A DNA stretch of 64,000 nt, from contig JAUSBY010000005.1 in assembly GCA_030651765.1 (NCBI GenBank), forward strand, positions 186,001 through 250,000, given 5' to 3'. This DNA is from Coriobacteriia bacterium (GTDB lineage: Bacteria; Actinomycetota; Coriobacteriia; Anaerosomatales; Anaerosomataceae). This document shows, in pieces, positions 8,684-17,443 of this stretch. Within the stretch, counting starts at the first letter, position 1; every line of letters begins with the position of its first letter. Made by a program: the position numbers and the translations under genes. The notes beneath the pieces are model-generated. The model was not told where the DNA came from, did no database searches, and saw nothing but the letters and a program-made list of their open reading frames with translations.

Positions 8684-10870
8684 CTAGCGAAGAGCCGCGT
8701 CGAGCTGTGTCTTCACGATATCAGAGAGCGCCTGGGTTCCGCCGAAGACCTGCACGTCCTTCACCTCGGACTTGTACGCCGAGAGGTACGCCGAGGTGGG
8801 CGCCGCCAGTATCGTAGGCGTGCTCAGAAGCACGACGCCACCCCGCTTGCCGATCGCCGCTCCGCCGCCGAGAGCGTCCGGGAAGTCCTCACCGGTGGCG
8901 ACGCCGATGTTCTCGTTGCTCGCCCACCACATGCGCACGCCGTAGCGTGCGACGTTGGCGGCCGTCTCGTAGCGGTTGCCGCCCTGCTCCCGGTGCACGG
9001 TCCTCACACCTGTCACGGATCCAAGAGCCGTCTCGACCGCGGCGGAGACCGCGTTAGGTCCACCAGCGATCACGATCTCGTTCACGCCAATCTCGGTGAT
9101 GACCGCTCTGGTCGCGGGGGTGAGTGCCGTGCTTTGCGTCAGAAGCACCGGGAACGCGCCCTTGTACGCTATCGGGGCGGCGGCCAGCGCGTCGGGGAAC
9201 AGGTCACCGCGGACCACGAACGCCGGAGAGTCAGCCCGCGCGCCGGTGATCGCCCTGATCTTGCGGGCGACGTCGGCCGCGGTCTCGTAACGCGTCAGAC
9301 CCTGCGCCCGGGAGGTGGCGAACCCGGCGGCCTTCAGCTGGTTCTCCGCATTCGCGCTCACCGCGACAGGTCCACCCACGATGACGACCTTGGTTGCGCC
9401 GAGCCTCTTGAGTTCGCCCACGAGCCCGCCTGGAAGGGCTGCGGTCGGAGTGAGCAGCACCGGGGATCCGTACGCACCCGCGAGACCGGAGGCCGCAAGC
9501 GCGTCGGGGAAGTCCGCTCCCGTCGCGATCACCACCGTGGGGCAGCTTGAAGCACTGAAGGTGGCCTTGGATGTCTCGATCGCCGTGAGGTACCGGTCGA
9601 CCCCCCAGACACGCTCGGCCGCGCCGAGTGTGGGTGTGAGTCCGAGTGCCCAGTGCAGCGCAAACGTACCGTCACCCGTGAATCTGCGTACCTCCACGTA
9701 GTACGTCCCGGCCGACGGCGCATCGAACACGACCCTGTCCTCACCAACGAGGTTGTCCGCCCATACGATCGGCGGCGTCGCGAAGAGGTTTGCCGTCCCG
9801 GAGGGATAGACGTACACGTCGAAGTCGGCACCGGCCGGGCTCACGAGCCGCGCGTCCAGCCGCTGCCCGGCGGTCATGGTGACCCGGTAGACGACGTTGG
9901 CGGCAGTGGCGGCCTGTAGTGCAGCAGACGCGGGGCTCGCGGGCAGGACTATCGCGTCCCCGATGTTCTTCCACGTGCCGGCGCTCAGGGGCCCGACGGT
10001 CCACGAAAGCGTATAGTCGCCGCTGCCGGAGACGGCCCTCACGTCGATGTAGTACGTTCCGGCGTTACCCGAACCGGCCGGCACGTCGTAGGAGAACGAC
10101 CGCACGGGACCAGACACTGACGCCGCCAGTGGGTTTGCGGTGAGGATACTGCCTGCCCCGGGACCAAAGAGATGCAGCTGAGGTGCGAGGGCTGAGTCCC
10201 AGCTGTCGAGGCTCACGGTGAGGCGCTGACCCTCGGCCACCGCCACCGGGAACACGTCATCGGGATCCGATTCCACGCTGAGGGAGCCCACGAACGGCGA
10301 GGTGCGCGCGACACCGGGGATCTCACTGTCCGCGTCTGCGTTCCAGGGCGAGCGGTACCACGACAGGATGTACGATCCGGCGCCCGACGCGGCAGCCACC
10401 GCTACGTAGTAGCGACCTGCCGTCCCGGCACGGTGCGTGACGCTCTTGACGAAGGCGTCTCCGGTGGTGCCGGCGAGCGCCCCGGTGGCGACGATGTCGG
10501 TCGTGCCGGGGGCGTACAGGTAGACGTCGGCGTTCAGGGCAGCATCACCGGTGATCGTCAGCCCGACACGGTCGGTAGCCGCCAGATCGATCCAGTAGAC
10601 GTCCACATCGTCGGTCCCCGCGGCAAGCGTACCGGCTACCGGGGAGCCGGGGATCTCACTCGAGCTGCCGGGGGTTGCCCCCACATCGGGGGTCTCGGCG
10701 ACGGCAACGTCAGCAGCAACGGCTAGCGAACGAAGCACTTTGGTGGCACGCGGATCGTAGCCGGTTGAAAGCGCCGACTCACCGTCAGCGAGTGCGGGTG
10801 GCGGGGAAAACCCGACCGCCACCGCAACCACGCACGAGAGTGCTACGCAACGAACCCAAGACCTACCCAT
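8684..10870 (-). CDS. secreted protein with PPC-like domains and three cell-wall-binding type 2 repeats
   Basis: A 728-residue exported protein. Start ATG 10870 (MGRSWVRCVALS) follows AGGGGGG and gives a classical signal peptide ending near ALA-DGES. Residues about 60-415 hold three beta-rich units with the YYVAV, YYIDVRAVSGSGDYTLSW and YYVEVRRFTGDG patterns of pre-peptidase C-terminal (PPC) domains. From about residue 420 to the end there are three cell-wall-binding type 2 repeats, each starting RxxGxxRYxTA and carrying A(T)GxxFPDAL and VVIVGGP or an equivalent. There is no enzymatic domain. The repeats are known to tether proteins to wall glycopolymers in Clostridium difficile. Here it lies inside a polysaccharide locus, so it may bind that polymer. 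Confidence 0.9.
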   Translation of the reverse strand: MGRSWVRCVALSCVVAVAVGFSPPPALADGESALSTGYDPRATKVLRSLAVAADVAVAETPDVGATPGSSSEIPGSPVAGTLAAGTDDVDVYWIDLAATDRVGLTITGDAALNADVYLYAPGTTDIVATGALAGTTGDAFVKSVTHRAGTAGRYYVAVAAASGAGSYILSWYRSPWNADADSEIPGVARTSPFVGSLSVESDPDDVFPVAVAEGQRLTVSLDSWDSALAPQLHLFGPGAGSILTANPLAASVSGPVRSFSYDVPAGSGNAGTYYIDVRAVSGSGDYTLSWTVGPLSAGTWKNIGDAIVLPASPASAALQAATAANVVYRVTMTAGQRLDARLVSPAGADFDVYVYPSGTANLFATPPIVWADNLVGEDRVVFDAPSAGTYYVEVRRFTGDGTFALHWALGLTPTLGAAERVWGVDRYLTAIETSKATFSASSCPTVVIATGADFPDALAASGLAGAYGSPVLLTPTAALPGGLVGELKRLGATKVVIVGGPVAVSANAENQLKAAGFATSRAQGLTRYETAADVARKIRAITGARADSPAFVVRGDLFPDALAAAPIAYKGAFPVLLTQSTALTPATRAVITEIGVNEIVIAGGPNAVSAAVETALGSVTGVRTVHREQGGNRYETAANVARYGVRMWWASNENIGVATGEDFPDALGGGAAIGKRGGVVLLSTPTILAAPTSAYLSAYKSEVKDVQVFGGTQALSDIVKTQLDAALR

Positions 10871-10968
10871 GATCGAATCCCCCCTGCTCGGGCACGCAAT
10901 CTGACGGGCGTGCCACGATGGGGTCGAGTCTACCATATGCATACGACGCCAAACGGCCACTCACTGCG

Positions 10969-12432
10969 TCAGTACGACCCCCGGGCGAACAGAACAGCAG
11001 GGACCGTCCGCGCCAGCAGCGCGAGATCGAATCCGACGCTCCAGTTCTCGAGATAGAACAGGTCGAGGCGCACCATCTCCTCGAAGGTGAGGGTCGAACG
11101 CCCCGATACCTGCCACAACCCCGTCATGCCCGGCGGGACCTCCATACGGCGCCAGTGGTGCTCCGTGTACTGGATGGTCTCGGGCTCGAGCGGCGGCCGC
11201 GGTCCCACGAGCGACATCTCCCCTCGCAGTACGTTGATGAGCTGCGGGAACTCATCTACGGAGAACTTTCGCATCCACCTGCCCACCCGCGTGACCCGCG
11301 GATCGTTCTTCATCTTGAACAGCGGGCCGGTCGCCTCGTTCTTCTGCGCAAGCTCGGCGCGCTTCTCGTCGGCGTCGGCGCACATGGACCGGAACTTGAA
11401 CATCCCGAAGATCACGCCATCCTGGCCGACACGCGGCTGGCGGTAGAAGACCGGTCCCCGGGAGTCGAGCTTGATGGCAGCGCATACCGCGAGCCACACA
11501 GGCATCCCGACGATCACGACGGCGGTGCCGACCACGAGATCGAACACCCGCTTGGTCCTCAGCGCCGCACGACTGAGCGACACGCCCCGGATGGTGATCA
11601 GCGGCACCCCGCCGACCTCGCGGACGAGCACCCGCGACGTCAGCACCTCGAAAAGTCCAGCCGAGACGTGGACCGAGATGTCCATACCACGCATCTCGGC
11701 GATCATCCGCGAGATGACGCCGTGATCGAACGCCGAGCCGGCGATGATGACGGTGTCGATGCCGTGCTCGCGAACGACCGACGCGACGTCACGGGCACTT
11801 CCGAGCGACGGCACGTCCTCGGCACAGTAGTCGAGTGCCAGCTCCTCGGCTCGCGACGAAGCGATGCAGCCGATCGGCGTGAGTCCCTGATCGGGCCGAT
11901 GGAGCAGCATGCGCACGATACTTGCGGCCTCGGCATTGCTCCCCACGACGAGCGTCCGTCGGTGCATCCGGCCTGCGCGCCGCCGAGCGGTGAGCCAGGC
12001 ACGCGACAACACGCGCCCGCCGCTCACGCACAACACGGCAAGCGCGAAGGCCAGCAGCGTCCATGCCCGTGACAGCCCGGGTGTCTTGAGCGCGTACGTG
12101 GCGAGAATGAACGCGACCACGCCGAGCGCGATGCCGCGAAGCACGCGGGAGAACTCCCCGGCACCCCAGGTGAGCCGCTCCAGATCGTAGAGACCTTCAG
12201 CGGCCAGCGCGACCAGCCATATGACGGTCACGATCAGGGAGATCTCGTAGTAGGTCACCGCGTCGCTGACGTTCTCGAACCCGACACGCGCTCCGAGCCC
12301 CTGGAATCTGATCCAGGTAGCGCCCAGCGTGGCAACCAGGAGCGCGGCCGTGTCCATCACCACGAGCACAGTGATAACGCGGCGTCTGCGACCGGCGCGG
12401 TCGAGGAATTCCGGTGTCTGCCCGGGTGTCAC
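10969..12432 (-). CDS. polyprenyl-phosphate sugar-1-phosphate transferase (exopolysaccharide initiating enzyme)
   Basis: A 487-residue membrane enzyme that loads the first sugar phosphate onto undecaprenyl phosphate. The N-terminal half has four to five membrane helices and a CoA-binding-like Rossmann region (VVGSNAEAASIVRMLL). The catalytic half starts at KRVFDLVVGTAVVIVG and has the family motifs DSRGPVFYRQPRVGQDG, FKFRSMCADAD, DEFPQLINVLRGEMSLVGPRP and PGMTGLWQVSGRS. I chose GTG at 12432, six bases after GGAGGG; a TTG one codon earlier is too close to the Shine-Dalgarno site. The promoter is at 12501-12529. It is WcaJ/WbaP-like; the sugar specificity is unknown. Confidence 0.94.
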   Translation of the reverse strand: MTPGQTPEFLDRAGRRRRVITVLVVMDTAALLVATLGATWIRFQGLGARVGFENVSDAVTYYEISLIVTVIWLVALAAEGLYDLERLTWGAGEFSRVLRGIALGVVAFILATYALKTPGLSRAWTLLAFALAVLCVSGGRVLSRAWLTARRRAGRMHRRTLVVGSNAEAASIVRMLLHRPDQGLTPIGCIASSRAEELALDYCAEDVPSLGSARDVASVVREHGIDTVIIAGSAFDHGVISRMIAEMRGMDISVHVSAGLFEVLTSRVLVREVGGVPLITIRGVSLSRAALRTKRVFDLVVGTAVVIVGMPVWLAVCAAIKLDSRGPVFYRQPRVGQDGVIFGMFKFRSMCADADEKRAELAQKNEATGPLFKMKNDPRVTRVGRWMRKFSVDEFPQLINVLRGEMSLVGPRPPLEPETIQYTEHHWRRMEVPPGMTGLWQVSGRSTLTFEEMVRLDLFYLENWSVGFDLALLARTVPAVLFARGSY

Positions 12433-12500
12433 CAACCACCCTCCCCCTTGATCGACGATGCGCTATCGAAGCGCCACCGAAGTGTCGCGGCATCGGGGCA

Positions 12501-12529
12501 ATAGTACTGGAAGGGTGTGACAACGACAA
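12501..12529 (-). promoter_or_regulatory. predicted promoter of the sugar transferase gene
   Basis: Minus-strand TTGTCG (12524-12529), exactly 17 bases, then TACTAT (12501-12506). This gives an approximately 60-base leader before the GTG start at 12432. Confidence 0.6.
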
Positions 12530-12544
12530 GAATCGCGGGAACCG

Positions 12545-13672
12545 TCAGACGACCGAACCGCCGTCCACGAGGCCGAGGAAGACGTCTACGACAGCGGGAT
12601 CGAAGTGAGTACCGGCCCCGGAGCGGATGTGCGCGAGTGCGTCGGCGCGGCTCCAGGCCTTCCGGTACGGGCGGTCGGATGTCAGCGCATCGTAGACGTC
12701 GATGACAGCGAAGACACGCGCCGGCAGCGGGATCGCCTCGCCCGCCAGTCCCTGCGGATAGCCGCTGCCGTCCCACCGCTCATGATGGCAGTAGGGGATG
12801 TCGAGCGCAGGACGCAGGTAGTCGATGCGGGACAGGAAGTCGCGCGCGTTCTCGGGATGACGCCGCATCACGACCCACTCCTCGTCGTCAAGCGGACCCG
12901 GCTTGTTGAGCACCGAGTCGGGCACGACCATCTTCCCGATGTCGTGAAGCAACGCGCCGCGATGGACGTGTCGCAGCTCGGCATCTGGTACGCCGAGTGC
13001 CGAGGCCATCTCGACGGCGAGGCCGGCCGAGCGGACGGTGTGGCCGAGCGTCTCGGCATCGCGCATCTCGAGCGCCAGCGCCCAGCCCTCCAGGGTGGCA
13101 TCGTAGGCGCACGCGAGCTCTGCGGCTGCTGCCTGGGTCTGTTCGTAGAGCCGCGCGTTGGCAACGGCCAGCGCGATCTGGGCCGAGAGGGTACGGCACA
13201 GCACGATGTCGACGTCATCGAACTCGTGGACACGCGTGGTGGTTCCCACGATGCACGTGCCGGCAGCTGACCCTTCGATCATCAGCGGCACATAGAGGAT
13301 CGAACGGAGGCCACGCGCCTCACACACACGGCGCTCTGCGGCGGTGAGATCGGCCTCACTCGTGTCCGAGATGAAGACCGGCCCGCCCGTCGCGTTGGCT
13401 TGCGCCACGTGCGGATGATCTACCAGGCTCATGACGAGGAACTCGTTCGGGAACCCGGGCGGCAGTACCGGGGTCGTCGCGCCGAGTCGCACGCTCTCTT
13501 CGCCTGCGACGAGGTAGATGGCACCCGTCTCCATGCCGAGCACCTCTACGACACTCTCGATCGCGGCCTGGAGCACGCTTCCTAAGTCGAGCGACTCGGA
13601 AAGCGCCATGCTCGCCTTCAGCAGCGCTGATAGATCTGCCGGCGCTATCCGCCGATTCACGTCGTCCGTCAC
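12545..13672 (-). CDS. GAF and HD-GYP domain protein, probable cyclic-di-GMP phosphodiesterase
   Basis: A cytoplasmic protein of about 375 residues. An N-terminal helix leads into a GAF domain (about residues 20-165, ligand unknown), and the C-terminal half is an HD-GYP hydrolase domain. It shows LLHDIGKMVVPDSVLNKPG, the metal-binding MRRHPENARDFL, CHHERWDGSGYPQGL and DVYDALTSDRPYR. HD-GYP enzymes degrade c-di-GMP, and all key residues are present. I prefer GTG 13672 preceded by GGGAGG; another GTG at 13711 lies only three bases after GGAGG. It is on the same strand as, and upstream of, the polysaccharide-initiating transferase, which suggests but does not prove a link to exopolysaccharide control. 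Confidence 0.9.
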   Translation of the reverse strand: MTDDVNRRIAPADLSALLKASMALSESLDLGSVLQAAIESVVEVLGMETGAIYLVAGEESVRLGATTPVLPPGFPNEFLVMSLVDHPHVAQANATGGPVFISDTSEADLTAAERRVCEARGLRSILYVPLMIEGSAAGTCIVGTTTRVHEFDDVDIVLCRTLSAQIALAVANARLYEQTQAAAAELACAYDATLEGWALALEMRDAETLGHTVRSAGLAVEMASALGVPDAELRHVHRGALLHDIGKMVVPDSVLNKPGPLDDEEWVVMRRHPENARDFLSRIDYLRPALDIPYCHHERWDGSGYPQGLAGEAIPLPARVFAVIDVYDALTSDRPYRKAWSRADALAHIRSGAGTHFDPAVVDVFLGLVDGGSVV

Positions 13673-13731
13673 AAGCCCTCCCGTACAGCACTCTCGGTGA
13701 GCGATCCCCACCTACCTCCATCGGCAGAAAG

Positions 13732-13760
13732 GGGCCGCCCCATAACAGGGCGACCCCCTC
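13732..13760 (-). terminator. candidate terminator after the acetamidase gene
   Basis: Minus-strand GGGGTCGCCC and GGGGCGGCCCC form a near-perfect stem around a TGTTAT loop and are followed by a short TTTCT. It lies about 30 bases past the acetamidase stop codon. Confidence 0.6.
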
Positions 13761-13788
13761 GGCAAGCACCATACGTGCCACCGCCGTC

Positions 13789-14694
13789 CTAGGCGGGCAT
13801 CACGAACCCGTAGTCGGCAAGGACCGACTTGGGAAACTCGAAGCGGACGGTCATCAGGGGGTCGACGACCTGGCAGAACTTGAGGTCGCCGACGAGGCTC
13901 ATGAGCAGCGCTGCGTCGTTGACCGGGAAGCCGGCGACGTTCGTCAGGAAGCCGTGCATCATGCCGAGCGCCATCTTGTAGGCCTCGTCCACGGTCTGGG
14001 CCGAGGCGATCACGGCCACCAGCTCGTCATTCTCGATAAGCGGCGTCGGCAGGTCGGGGATGTCGACCACCTGCGGGGTCATCCGTACCTCGCCAGGCGT
14101 CTCGGCGCCGCAGATGACGACTTCGCCGTCGCCCATGACGGCGTGCATGTCGCCGCACCCGAACAGCGCGCCCTCCACGCCGACCGTCAGATAGAGCTTC
14201 GAACCGCTCGTCACGAGCGTGCAGTCCATGTTGCCGCCGTGGCTGCCCGGAGTGCTGTTGGGAATCGTCCCCTCGGCGGGGGCGACGCCGATGACGCCGA
14301 GCATCGGGTTCTGCTTGACGACGACCTTGTCCTTGAACACGACAGTGTCGCCGCGGTGCTCGAGGATGACCGTCTCCTCCTCGGTGATGAAGTCACCGAG
14401 CGCGCCCACCTGCGGCACCGCCACCATGACAGACGGACCGCTGGCCTTGACCTCGCGCAGATCGATGCGGAGGATGTCGCCGGGCTTGGTGCCCTCGATG
14501 TAGACCGGACCGGTGGCCGGATTGGTGATCGACCAGTCGAGCGTCTCGAGCGTGTCGGCCGTCGTCTCGAGCTGACCGCTGAAGCAGTCGTGGGTCGTCA
14601 GGTGCAGCTCCTGGCCCTGCGGCACACGCAGCACCGGCTCCACGTCGGGAGAGAACGCAAAGAACGCCTTGTCGCGGGTGATCTCAGACGCCAT
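13789..14694 (-). CDS. acetamidase/formamidase family protein
   Basis: A 301-residue member of the FmdA/AmdA family, metal-dependent hydrolases that release ammonia from short-chain amides such as formamide or acetamide. Typical features are LTTHDCFSGQ near the N-terminus, ATGPVYIEGTKPGDILRI, a GSHGGNMDC segment, GALFGCGDMHAVMGDGE and the C-terminal MSLVGDLKFCQVVDP. I chose ATG 14694 (MASEITRDK), which has a near-ideal AAGGAGGT seven bases upstream; a longer start at 14718 lacks one. It is the last gene of the ABC transporter operon, 36 bases after the permease, which strongly suggests the transporter imports its substrate. Confidence 0.92.
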   Translation of the reverse strand: MASEITRDKAFFAFSPDVEPVLRVPQGQELHLTTHDCFSGQLETTADTLETLDWSITNPATGPVYIEGTKPGDILRIDLREVKASGPSVMVAVPQVGALGDFITEEETVILEHRGDTVVFKDKVVVKQNPMLGVIGVAPAEGTIPNSTPGSHGGNMDCTLVTSGSKLYLTVGVEGALFGCGDMHAVMGDGEVVICGAETPGEVRMTPQVVDIPDLPTPLIENDELVAVIASAQTVDEAYKMALGMMHGFLTNVAGFPVNDAALLMSLVGDLKFCQVVDPLMTVRFEFPKSVLADYGFVMPA

Positions 14695-14730
14695 GATCGG
14701 ACCTCCTTGCTCGGACACTCACTTCCACGA

Positions 14731-15810
14731 TCAGGCCGGCTCCACCACGTCCGTGCCGGGCCCGTCGTCCGGCCTGTTCTTGCGTTTGAGCAGCGGCCAC
14801 GTGATCTCTTGCCCGCCGATGATGCCGCTCGGCCGCCATATGAGCACGATGACCATGAGCACGGCCATCACGAGCTCGGTCAGGCCGTAGACCTCGAAGC
14901 TGAACATGCCCGAGTTGTTCATGCCCGACTCGACCTGGCGCAGAACCTCACGGGCGACCGTCACGAGGGCGGTGCCTGTGAACGCACCGGAGATAGAGCC
15001 CTGCCCGCCGATGACGAGCATCGTCAGGAGCAGGAACGTCTCGGTGATGTAGAACGCCTTGGGCGAGAACGACGTGATGAAGTGCGCCCACACGCCACCG
15101 CCGATGCCGGCTATGAGGGCCGACAGCACGAACGCCACGTAGCGCACCTGCACGACGCTCACGCCGATGGCCATCGCGGCGAACCGGTCGTCACGCGCCG
15201 CGCGCAGTCGCAGTCCGAGAGACGACTCCCGGTACCAGTGCGCGAGCAGCAGCACGAGGATGGCGCCCACGAGCGCCTGAGGCAGCCGCGTGAACTCCTG
15301 GAGTCCGAAGAACGTTCTCGGGCCGTTGGTCACGTTGTCCCACTGGGTCATGACCACGTGAACCACGATGAGCGTCGCAAACAGCGTGATGACGCCCACG
15401 GCATTGGACAGGCGCATCAACGGCCAGCCGATGATCGCCGCGACGATCGCGGCCACCACGCCGCCGAGCAGGATGGCCGGCACCACCGGCAGCTGCAACT
15501 CCACCAGGTGCGGATACATGTTTGGCACGCCAAGACTCTTGACCATCGGCGCCATCGAAAGGATGCCCGAGGCGTACGCCCCGATGCCCACCCACGCCAC
15601 GTGCGTCCACGCGAGGATGCCCGAGTTGCCCATGAACATCTGCAGGGCGAGCACGATCATGAGGTTCACGCAGAAGTACGTGTAGATGTTGAGGATCAGC
15701 GGCGTACCGACGGCCTGCAGGACGAAGCCGACCGCGATGAGCGGCACGAGTAACAGGAAGAGCGTCGAGCGTCGCTTCAGGAGCGCGGAGATCTTCTCGG
15801 GCAGCCTCAT
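14731..15810 (-). CDS. LivM-type ABC transporter permease
   Basis: A 359-residue polytopic inner-membrane protein of the hydrophobic amino acid/urea/amide uptake (HAAT) family, second permease of the complex. It starts MRLPEKISALLKRRS and has eight or more membrane helices. Family motifs are MFMGNSGILAWTHVAWVGIG, the cytoplasmic LRLRAARDDRFAAMAIGV loop that contacts the ATPase, and GIGGGVWAHFITSFSP. The frame stays open to 16734, but the ATG at 15810 forms an ATGA overlap with the LivH stop codon, typical of translational coupling, and is the correct start. The substrate is not encoded in the sequence; context favours amides. Confidence 0.93.
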   Translation of the reverse strand: MRLPEKISALLKRRSTLFLLLVPLIAVGFVLQAVGTPLILNIYTYFCVNLMIVLALQMFMGNSGILAWTHVAWVGIGAYASGILSMAPMVKSLGVPNMYPHLVELQLPVVPAILLGGVVAAIVAAIIGWPLMRLSNAVGVITLFATLIVVHVVMTQWDNVTNGPRTFFGLQEFTRLPQALVGAILVLLLAHWYRESSLGLRLRAARDDRFAAMAIGVSVVQVRYVAFVLSALIAGIGGGVWAHFITSFSPKAFYITETFLLLTMLVIGGQGSISGAFTGTALVTVAREVLRQVESGMNNSGMFSFEVYGLTELVMAVLMVIVLIWRPSGIIGGQEITWPLLKRKNRPDDGPGTDVVEPA

Positions 15811-16700
15811 CCGACACGCTCCTCGGTGTAGCCCCCACGCCAGATACCCTCGGGCCTGAACAGCAGGAACAAGATGACGATCATAAACATGAACGCGTCG
15901 CGGTAGCTGATCATCGTGGCGGGCAGCATGATGCTCAGGATGTTGAACAACAGCCCGTAGACGAATCCGCCGATCACCGCACCGACGAGGCTGTGCATGC
16001 CGCCCATGACCGTAGCGATGAATGCGATGAGAAGCGGCGCCGCGCCGATGAGCGGATCGACGGAAGCCGAGCGGCCCACCCAGAAGATCGCCACCACGCC
16101 GGCCAGCAGGCCGCTGATGATGAACGTGGCGGAGATGACGAGGTTGGCCGGCACACCCATCAGTCGGGTCGTGGTGAACTTGTCGGCCGCCGCTCGCATG
16201 GCGATGCCGAGCACCGTCTTCTTCATGACGAACGTCAGACCGATCAGCAGCACGATCGTCGTGCCGATGATCACCAGGTTGCGCACCGGGATGGTTGCCG
16301 TCCCGAGTGTGAGCGTCTGCGAGAAGAATGCCGGGAGCGGCACGGCACGCGAACGCGGCGAGATCGTGATGAGCACCACGTTTTGCAAGAACACGCTCAC
16401 CGCGAATGAGGTCACGATCAGCGCCGTGAGCGACTTCGTCCGGACCGGCCGGAAGGCCACCAGCTCGGTGGCGTAGCTCACGGCTGCAGCGAGGAGCACC
16501 GCGATGGCCATCGTGACGTACCACGGGATCCCGCGATTCTGCCCGATCACGTGCATCGCGTACCCGGCCACCATGATGTACTCGCCGTACGCGAAGTTCA
16601 CGAGCTTCAGGATGCCGTACACGAACACGAGGCCGAGGGAGAGAAGCGCGTACAGGCTCCCGAGGCTCACGGTGTTGATGATGAACTCGAGATCGATCAC
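15807..16700 (-). CDS. LivH-type ABC transporter permease
   Basis: A 297-residue polytopic membrane protein, first permease of the HAAT-type transporter. It begins MIDLEFIINTVSLGSLYALLSLG, with GILKLVNFAYGEYIMVAGY, the RPVRTKSLTALIVTSFAVS region and MRAAADKFTTTRLMGVP (the ATPase-contacting loop), ending in LFRPEGIWRGGYTEERVG. It overlaps the ATPase gene by four bases upstream and the second permease by four bases downstream, so all three are translationally coupled. Family assignment is firm; substrate is inferred from the acetamidase at the end of the operon. Confidence 0.94.
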   Translation of the reverse strand: MIDLEFIINTVSLGSLYALLSLGLVFVYGILKLVNFAYGEYIMVAGYAMHVIGQNRGIPWYVTMAIAVLLAAAVSYATELVAFRPVRTKSLTALIVTSFAVSVFLQNVVLITISPRSRAVPLPAFFSQTLTLGTATIPVRNLVIIGTTIVLLIGLTFVMKKTVLGIAMRAAADKFTTTRLMGVPANLVISATFIISGLLAGVVAIFWVGRSASVDPLIGAAPLLIAFIATVMGGMHSLVGAVIGGFVYGLLFNILSIMLPATMISYRDAFMFMIVILFLLFRPEGIWRGGYTEERVG

Positions 16701-17431
16701 AACTGCACCTCGCAGTGGTCGTCGTCTTCCCCACCGAAGTAGACCGACGCGATGTCGACCTTGCGCCTCAGCTCATCGGGCGTACCCGAGAACTCGAGCG
16801 ACCCGGTGGTGAGCAGGTACGCCCGGTCGACGATCTCGAGGGCGCGCTCGGCATTCTGCTCGACCAGCAGGATCGTGGTGCCGCGCTCGTGAAGCCCGCT
16901 GATCAGTTCGAAGATCTGGTCGGTCATCGTCGGCGAGAGGCCGAGGGACGGCTCATCGAGCATGAGGAGCTTCGGCCGGCTCATGAGTGCGCGGGCGATG
17001 GCGAGCATCTGCTGCTCCCCACCTGACAGGAGGCCGCCAGCCTGGTGGAAGCGCTCCTTCAGGATCGGGAAGAGCTGGAACATCTCGTCGAGGTCCGTCT
17101 TGTAGCGTGCCCGATCGCGGTTGGCGAATGCGCCGAGCCGCAGGTTCTCCTCGACGGTGAGGCTGCCGAAGATGTCCCGCCCCTCGGGAACGAGCGAGAT
17201 CCCCTTCTTCACCGTGGACTCCGGCGACTTGTTGGCGATCTCCTCGCCGAGAAACGTGATCGAGCCCCTCACCGGACGCAGCACGCCGGTGATGGACTTC
17301 AGGGTCGTGGACTTGCCGGCACCGTTGATGCCGAGCAGCGCCACGATCTCGCCCTCGGCAACCTCGAGCGACACGCCGTGCAGCGCGGTGATGGCGCCGT
17401 AGGAGGCGTAGAGGTTCTGGACTGTGAGCAT
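16697..17431 (-). CDS. LivF-type ABC transporter ATP-binding protein
   Basis: A 244-residue ATPase of the HAAT family with Walker A GINGAGKST, Q-loop region, signature LLSGGEQQMLAIARAL, Walker B LLMLDEPSLGLSP and the switch histidine replaced by the usual LivF-type LLVEQNAERAL. I prefer ATG 17431 (MLTVQNLYASYGAI), which has AAGGA eight bases upstream; the in-frame ATG at 17440 abuts AAGG and has no room for a Shine-Dalgarno spacer. It overlaps the LivH-type gene by four bases. Confidence 0.94.
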   Translation of the reverse strand: MLTVQNLYASYGAITALHGVSLEVAEGEIVALLGINGAGKSTTLKSITGVLRPVRGSITFLGEEIANKSPESTVKKGISLVPEGRDIFGSLTVEENLRLGAFANRDRARYKTDLDEMFQLFPILKERFHQAGGLLSGGEQQMLAIARALMSRPKLLMLDEPSLGLSPTMTDQIFELISGLHERGTTILLVEQNAERALEIVDRAYLLTTGSLEFSGTPDELRRKVDIASVYFGGEDDDHCEVQL

Positions 17432-17443
17432 GCCTGCCATCCT

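Noticed and set aside
15811-16734. Long N-terminal extension of the LivM-type frame
   Set aside because: The extension is low-complexity His/Arg/Ala sequence and runs antisense-frame through the LivH-type gene; the ATG at 15810 with the ATGA overlap is the real start.
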